A stretch of 64,000 bases of DNA from Parapristionchus giblindavisi. Taxonomy: Eukaryota; Nematoda; Chromadorea; Rhabditida; Diplogasteridae. The first letter of the stretch is position 1; the number at the start of each line of letters is the position of its first letter. Positions 58,173 through 64,000 of the stretch are shown here, in pieces. A model generated the notes under the pieces. The model was not told the origin of the DNA. It made no database searches and was given only the letters and a program-made list of their open reading frames with translations. The stretch covers positions 226,228-290,227 of the forward strand of contig CALSFV010000356.1 in NCBI GenBank assembly GCA_943737045.1. Direction: 5' to 3'. The translations under genes were made by a program, and so were the position numbers.

Positions 58173-61139
58173 ATATAGTGCTATATCATTTTCCTTTATC
58201 TAATCAATAGATTCGATATACTGTAAATATATTTTGTATTATCGATTGATCATACATATGATATAGTTGTGCCACTGTTGATTCTTTCATCTCTTTCTAT
58301 CGTACTCTAACCTCATTCCTTTTGTACCTCATTTCATTCATTCATTCACAATTCTCCGTTCCAATTCAATTTCTATTCATTTATATGCATAAACGTGATG
58401 TTTATTCCTCAGATTCGTTCAATTCAATTGAACGTCATTCCAATAGGTCGTATACAACACTCAATTTCAGTTCCAGTACATATCTTACTCAAATTAGATT
58501 TCTAAAGTTTTCTGAAAACGAGGTGCCTGAGTTATGTAAAATGTGCATGTACTTCTATTATACTATGGATATATCAACGTTCATTCGACTAAGATTTGAT
58601 TGACGAAGTGTTTCATCGATGTAATAACAGATTAGTCAAATACGTAATGTTTCCGGTGTGAAAAGATTGAAAGTATAATTGTATAGAATGGATATTGAAT
58701 GGAGTATTTGTCCACTTCTTCTTCTTCTATTCATGGTCCTCATTGAATATCCACCATTGACGTCATTTCCATTCTATTATTAGACTATGAGAGACATTAC
58801 TCAGTCTATCACTTTATCACTTTTATTCAAGAGATTACATCCAATACTTATGACAAATATGACACATTTCAAGTCATACTCTTCTTTTTATTTATTGTGA
58901 TAGTCTGAGAGAGAGGGAGAGGGAGGGAGAGGGAGAGTGACATTCTAATCCTTCCTCTTCAATCCCATCAGTACATTTCGGTCTTGATTCTTTCAACAAG
59001 GACTACACTATTCTATAGTAGTCATTGTACTTTTATTCTTGTCTATTCAAAGTTTGAGTTTTTTTTAATTGAAAAGAAGAATATAAGGGCAGACATAGTG
59101 TTCTTTATGGTCTATATCAATATCATTCATATCTATCTATTCATCCTCTATACAATCATCATTTCTATTCTATGTCTACACTTTTATTTCGTTCGTTTTT
59201 CTAATATTTCATTTGGATTCGATTGTGGATATTCGATTTCCTTTCATTCATTCAAATGATCAACACATATTTTATTTTTCTTCTTTCAGTATTTTTTTTG
59301 TTCCTCCAAAGAACTTTTAGACGACTTTCACATATGTGAGTTCCTCGTCTAACTATAGCATCTCCCTCTTGTACCTCCAGGATCTCTCCCTCTTGATCTC
59401 TCCCTCTACCTCTTGATCTCTCCCTCTCCCTCTTTGATCTCTCCCTCTCCCTTTTGATCATCTACTAAACTTCTTTGTTCTGACGTCATTCAATCATATG
59501 GGATCTCTTCATTCATTTCTCTATTCAATTCTTCTCATTACATCATATAATATCGTTCTTCTAATATATACCGAATAATCAATCAATAATTAACAATTCC
59601 AAGTAGTGACGTCACAGAATGTTTCTATGTAAGTGAAAGAATCATAAATAAGCCACTTAGCTACAAGTCTTCCTTTCCTCTTCCTTTTCCTATCTCTTTT
59701 AGGTTTCAAACAATCCTCTAATTTACTTCATTCTCAGTATTTCTTTTATACAAAAGGAATACATTTGTTGTTGGTATGGAATGAATGAAATATAATCCAT
59801 TCTATTCTATATCATATACTAATTCAATCCCTTCAATCAAAATATAACGAATAAAGGGATAAAAATGATTGTGTTCTTCTCTTTTCTATCAATTCTTCAT
59901 CGTATTTTGACATCTGACAATCATTCACTTTTTCATTCTCTACCTTTTTGTGAATCAATAATATATATTATGAAAAGAAAGTAAATGATAATCATTGATA
60001 ATCATTTCTTTATCTATATAATCAGCCATTGTTTTTGTTTTTCATCTTCTGAAAAACACAAATTATGGATGAAAACTTGAAAGATCCTTCAGTGAATCAC
60101 CACTTATTTATTTTACTTTTAAATTATATAGAAAATACGAATAATATGAAATAGTTTCATGTACTCTTGTTTGCAACTATTAATTCCTTTCTTCAATTCT
60201 ATGTTACGGTATTATTCATATTTTCGATAACAAAACCCATAAAACGTCTACTTTCTTAAGCTTGAAAATTCATTTGATATATGATATAATCAATGAGATT
60301 ATCACCAAGGAAAAGTGGTTAACTTCCGTTAAAAGTTATCAAGTGTTCATAATATTCTATTATATATTCTCTATACCTTCTTCATCTTTATTTCTTCATC
60401 AACTTCCTTATTCTTCTCTCACTGAATCTATCAAAATGTTTCATTACCCACATCTTTAATAAATAATGTTCAGAATTCTTTAATATATCGGATTCTCTTC
60501 TACCATATTCTCTTTATTTGCTTTCGTCGAGATCTTTTTTCCTATAACAGAAAACGACATTATATTTGGAGAGAAAAAGGATAATAGTAGACCTTCCTTC
60601 AGTTATGAGTACATTTGAATTGAGAATACGTCACTGTTTCCTATTTCACTTCTTATTCTATTTCTTTATTCTTTTCTCGTTTCTTGATTTGATCCCAAAG
60701 GGAACATTCAACTCTTTCAGTAGAAACCAAAAGGTTAACAGAAACTCTTCAGAAAAGGGACCAATTTTGTTTTTTCTGTGGTCTTCTCAAATGTATCAGA
60801 AGACACTTTCCACATTTTATGTCATTCCAATCAATAAATATTCAATCCATAGTTAATATATATGAGATATAGATACAATAATGGGCGGAGTTAAGGATAG
60901 AAGATGTGAATGTATTATAATGTTGATACAAAGTAGTTGATGATATTGATATATCTATCTATCATTGTTCTTCTTCTTCTTCTTCTTCATTTCTTTGTTC
61001 ATTCATGCATTGAAAGTGAGAATATGATAAAGAGAATAGAGGAAAGGATAATAATATCGAATATGGACAATTCTTGACCAATTCCAACTTCTGAGAGAGG
61101 GGGAGAAAGTTAGAGAGGGAGAGGAAATTTTGGTTGAGG

Positions 61140-61190
61140 AGATGGAGAGAGGGAGGGAGAGAGAGGGAGAGGGAGAGGGAGAGAGGAAGA

Positions 61191-61222
<32 letters not shown>

Positions 61223-61228
61223 GAGAGG

Positions 61229-61286
<58 letters not shown>

Positions 61287-61320
61287 GAGAGAGAGAGAAC
61301 GATGGAGAGGGGGAGGGTAA
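61140..61320. repeat. GA-rich low-complexity array
   Basis: GAGAGAGGGAGAGAGAGA-type repeats, imperfect, about 180 bp. No function can be assigned. Confidence 0.95.
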
Positions 61321-62152
61321 AGATAGGGAGAGGGAGAAATCCTCGATGGAGAAGTACATAAAAAAGGGAGTTGTTGTTGTTCTCTTTCTTGTCACAGATC
61401 GTACTTTCTTCTTTTTAAATCTTGTACTGTTTCGTTCCCTGCCACATTTATTTCACTAGGAAATGAAACCTAATTGTAAAATGAATCTCCAGATGGGATC
61501 ATGAATATAGTTTATGTAAAATGCCGATATATAATGATATAATCATGTCATAATTAAAAGTGTGATTTCTGCTAAGGGTCCAGATGCAATCATATGGGAG
61601 AATTATTTGCAATCTTTTTCTCTGCACAATTCCCATTCTAGATTAGAACTATTGATATTTGGAATGATCTTCGTAATAATATGCGTCATAAACAGTCTGA
61701 GTAATTGTGTTACAATATCCCATGTAATTCTCGAAGTAAATATTTATTCGTGAAATGTTTTCAATAATTAAGATTCTACTGCCTTTCTAAGAAAGCCATG
61801 GAAAATATATAAAATATAACACCGATTCGTCCTGACAATTGACATCCTCCAAAAAAATTAGCATAAACTAATTTATGTACGGTGTGCAGAATAACTTTTG
61901 CTATCTTTCTGTCTTTTTTTGTTGTTCACGAAAATATTCGCCGGACTCCACCTTTAACAGATATATTTGTGATGCATTCAGAAGTTCCTTTTCATCTTAA
62001 AAGATTTTGAGAAATTTAAGTAAAAGAAGCGACTATAACATTTAGAATGAAAAGGATCTCGAGATTAAATTCATGTACTTTGTCAACACTTTTCAGATAT
62101 TCATTCAAAAACAAAATTTCCATATTTCTGCAATAATAACTCATTATACTAA

Positions 62153-62635
62153 AAAATAACTCATTATACTCCCGTTAACCATGGAATCAGAACATCAGAA
62201 TATGATTCAGATCAAATCCTTTTTTTTCATATGCGGTTAACAATTCCATAATGAATAGTGATAGAGAACCTTAGTCATAGACATCTCATTCATTATCCAA
62301 ACAAAGCCATTTATCCCACATATCAAACACTTTTTCTTCTATTTCACATCATTTTGATGATTGTGAGATATTCTACAAATGTATCATATTTATATACGTT
62401 CGACCTTTCTCTCCCTCTCTCTCTCCCTCTTCCTTTTCCCTTTCTCACGATCTCCTCATCTATTTTAATTCTGACATCATCATTTCAATTTCGTTCGTAC
62501 TAATGCAAATTTATTCCCTTGAGAGAAAATAGTACATTCTTAAACAAATCAATCACATCCTGTCTAAAATAACTCATTATACTCCCGTTAACCATGGAAT
62601 CAGAAGATCAGAATATGATTCAGATCAAATCCTTT
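62153..62635. repeat. Pair of 70-bp direct repeats
   Basis: Copies at 62153-62222 and 62566-62635 (starting AAAATAACTCATTATACTCC and containing GTTAACCATGGAATCAGAA) differ by one base and are 343 bp apart. They could be very short LTRs, ends of a larger duplication, or a local duplication. The intervening DNA encodes nothing recognisable. Confidence 0.85.
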
Positions 62636-64000
62636 CAGGAATGGACAATCTTTGCAGTCTTGGGAATGAAAACATTTCGGGTCCTATCACGAAAACCTAA
62701 GAACTTTTTCCATTTTTGATAAAAGAAAATTTCCCCCAAATTGTTTCCTTCTACTTTCTGCACATTTTGCTGTTTTGAAAACTTTTGATTTTTTATTTAT
62801 AAATACAAATTCCTTCCTGAAAAAGATTCAAATCATTGCATAAATCAAATACGACCTATCTTATTACAGAACAAAAAGAACAAAAAAACACATTTACTTA
62901 TACAAAAATATAGGAATTGGATCAATGATTTGGTCAAAATTCTTTTTGGGTTAAAATTCTTTACCGAAGAAACTTGAAATGAAAAAAAAAACCAATTCCC
63001 GTGAAGCTGCAAAAATGAACAATAATGGATAACAAGTGAAAAAAACCTTATATTTATCTGATTTTGCTTCAAGATATAATCAAAATAAATTTCAAAATTT
63101 TAAAAAAGTTTTCGAGATGAAACTTAACTGTTTTGGTATTAGTATCAAAGATCAACTAGGATTTGGTTTGAATCCATCTTTGTGACTTTGTCCTAGTTCA
63201 GCGAAACAACGACAATTGCGTAAAATTATTCTGACCCTTCGATAAGTAGGAAAATTGGGGAGAAAAATAAAAAAAAATTTAGAAAAAATTGCTTTCTAGC
63301 TAGAAGCAATATCCAAAAATACTGTTTGGATTAGTTTTAGTAATTTTGGTAACATTTCACAAAAAAAAAATGTTTTTCATAAAGGTCATCAAGATCGCTG
63401 TGTGCAATAATTCGAAAATTTTCAAATTTATATATGAAAAATCAAAAGTGCAAAAATTTGCTGAAAGTAAAACAAACATTTTGGGAAATAAACAAGTATA
63501 AAAACTACTTTGAAGCAAGTTAATGCATAAATTAATTATTATTAAGACAAACATATTTTAAAAATACGAAAAAAAAATTTATTAGGTTTTCCTTTTAGGG
63601 CCAGAAATTCAAAGCATTTGCTCTGAATTGTATTGTGGGGACTTTGTCCACTCGATACTTATAAACACATTTCAACTTATTTCATCTTTCATTCCAATCG
63701 AGTATTCTGCATTTTTTGTCCGATCTTTGAGGTTCCAAAAATGAATTTAATATTGACTAATGTAAAATTCATTTAAAAATAGTCATCTTTCAGTTCACAT
63801 CAAAATTTAGATGATCAAAAGAAAAAAGAAAAGAGTATTTTGAGGCGTGTTTTTGTGCCGAAAAGCACTATAGCTGTTCTTTTGATCAAGAAAAGAAGCC
63901 TCTGTAAACATGAAATCTCTTTCATTTTGGTTACTATTCTGTGTTGACAACCAATGAGAGAATGAATGGAAAGTGTCCACCAAAATGTCGTATGTTCGAA

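Larger units (their letters stand above)
58173..64000. other. Gene-poor right end
   Basis: About 5.8 kb without a supported exon. It contains CT/GA low-complexity arrays (58910-58940, 59360-59460, 61140-61330), a 70-bp direct repeat (62153-62222 and 62566-62635) and long AT-rich stretches. All ORF-like stretches have low-complexity or random composition. Confidence 0.55.

Noticed and set aside
61003..61459. Ser/Leu and Glu/Arg ORFs of up to 130 aa
   Set aside because: They come from GA/CT low-complexity DNA; no exon structure around them.

Overview
This is eukaryotic nuclear DNA: AT-rich, with many multi-exon genes whose introns are mostly 45-60 bp. It most likely comes from a free-living nematode. 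The support is indirect. Introns are short and very frequent. A splice-acceptor-like AG lies 1-2 bases before the start codon of three genes, as expected for spliced-leader addition. A divergent nematode-style globin is present, and TTACTGTA/TTACGGTA-type motifs are scattered everywhere. No rRNA, mitochondrial gene or bacterial-type gene is visible, so the species cannot be fixed.

Layout: 1-1580 holds a decayed fold-back repeat. On the + strand follow an NVL/MAC-1-like tandem AAA ATPase (1581-6249), a PIR-1/DUSP11-like RNA 5'-phosphatase (6699-8280) and the largest subunit of RNA polymerase I (POLR1A-like, 53 exons, 9371-26201). On the - strand lie a doubtful two-exon ORF (27000-27342), a divergent globin (29348-31256) and a USP25/28-like deubiquitinase with 34 exons (31679-37947). 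Head-to-head with the latter, a + strand gene of unknown function with a duplicated domain occupies 38386-45351. An ARMC9-like ciliary armadillo gene (possible 5' exons from 47814, firm from 48724 to 58172) follows. The last 5.8 kb shows no gene that I can support.

NVL and POLR1A both serve ribosome production (60S assembly and rRNA synthesis), and PIR-1 acts on RNA 5' ends. ARMC9 is a cilium-base protein. The genes look like ordinary neighbours, not one pathway.

The accessory content is rich. Six non-autonomous DNA transposons of hAT type have exact 8-bp target duplications: three copies of one family with CATACATTT ends, two with CATAGGT ends, and a 1,655-bp element with a giant near-perfect inverted repeat. 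A POLR1A intron carries a fold-back element holding a tRNA-like sequence with intact A and B boxes and, next to it, a duplicated piece of exon that would act as a poison exon. An ARMC9 intron holds 39 almost identical 40-bp units, each containing a splice-acceptor-like site. Gene models were built by hand from splice phases. All coordinates agree in phase except one USP junction, which is flagged.
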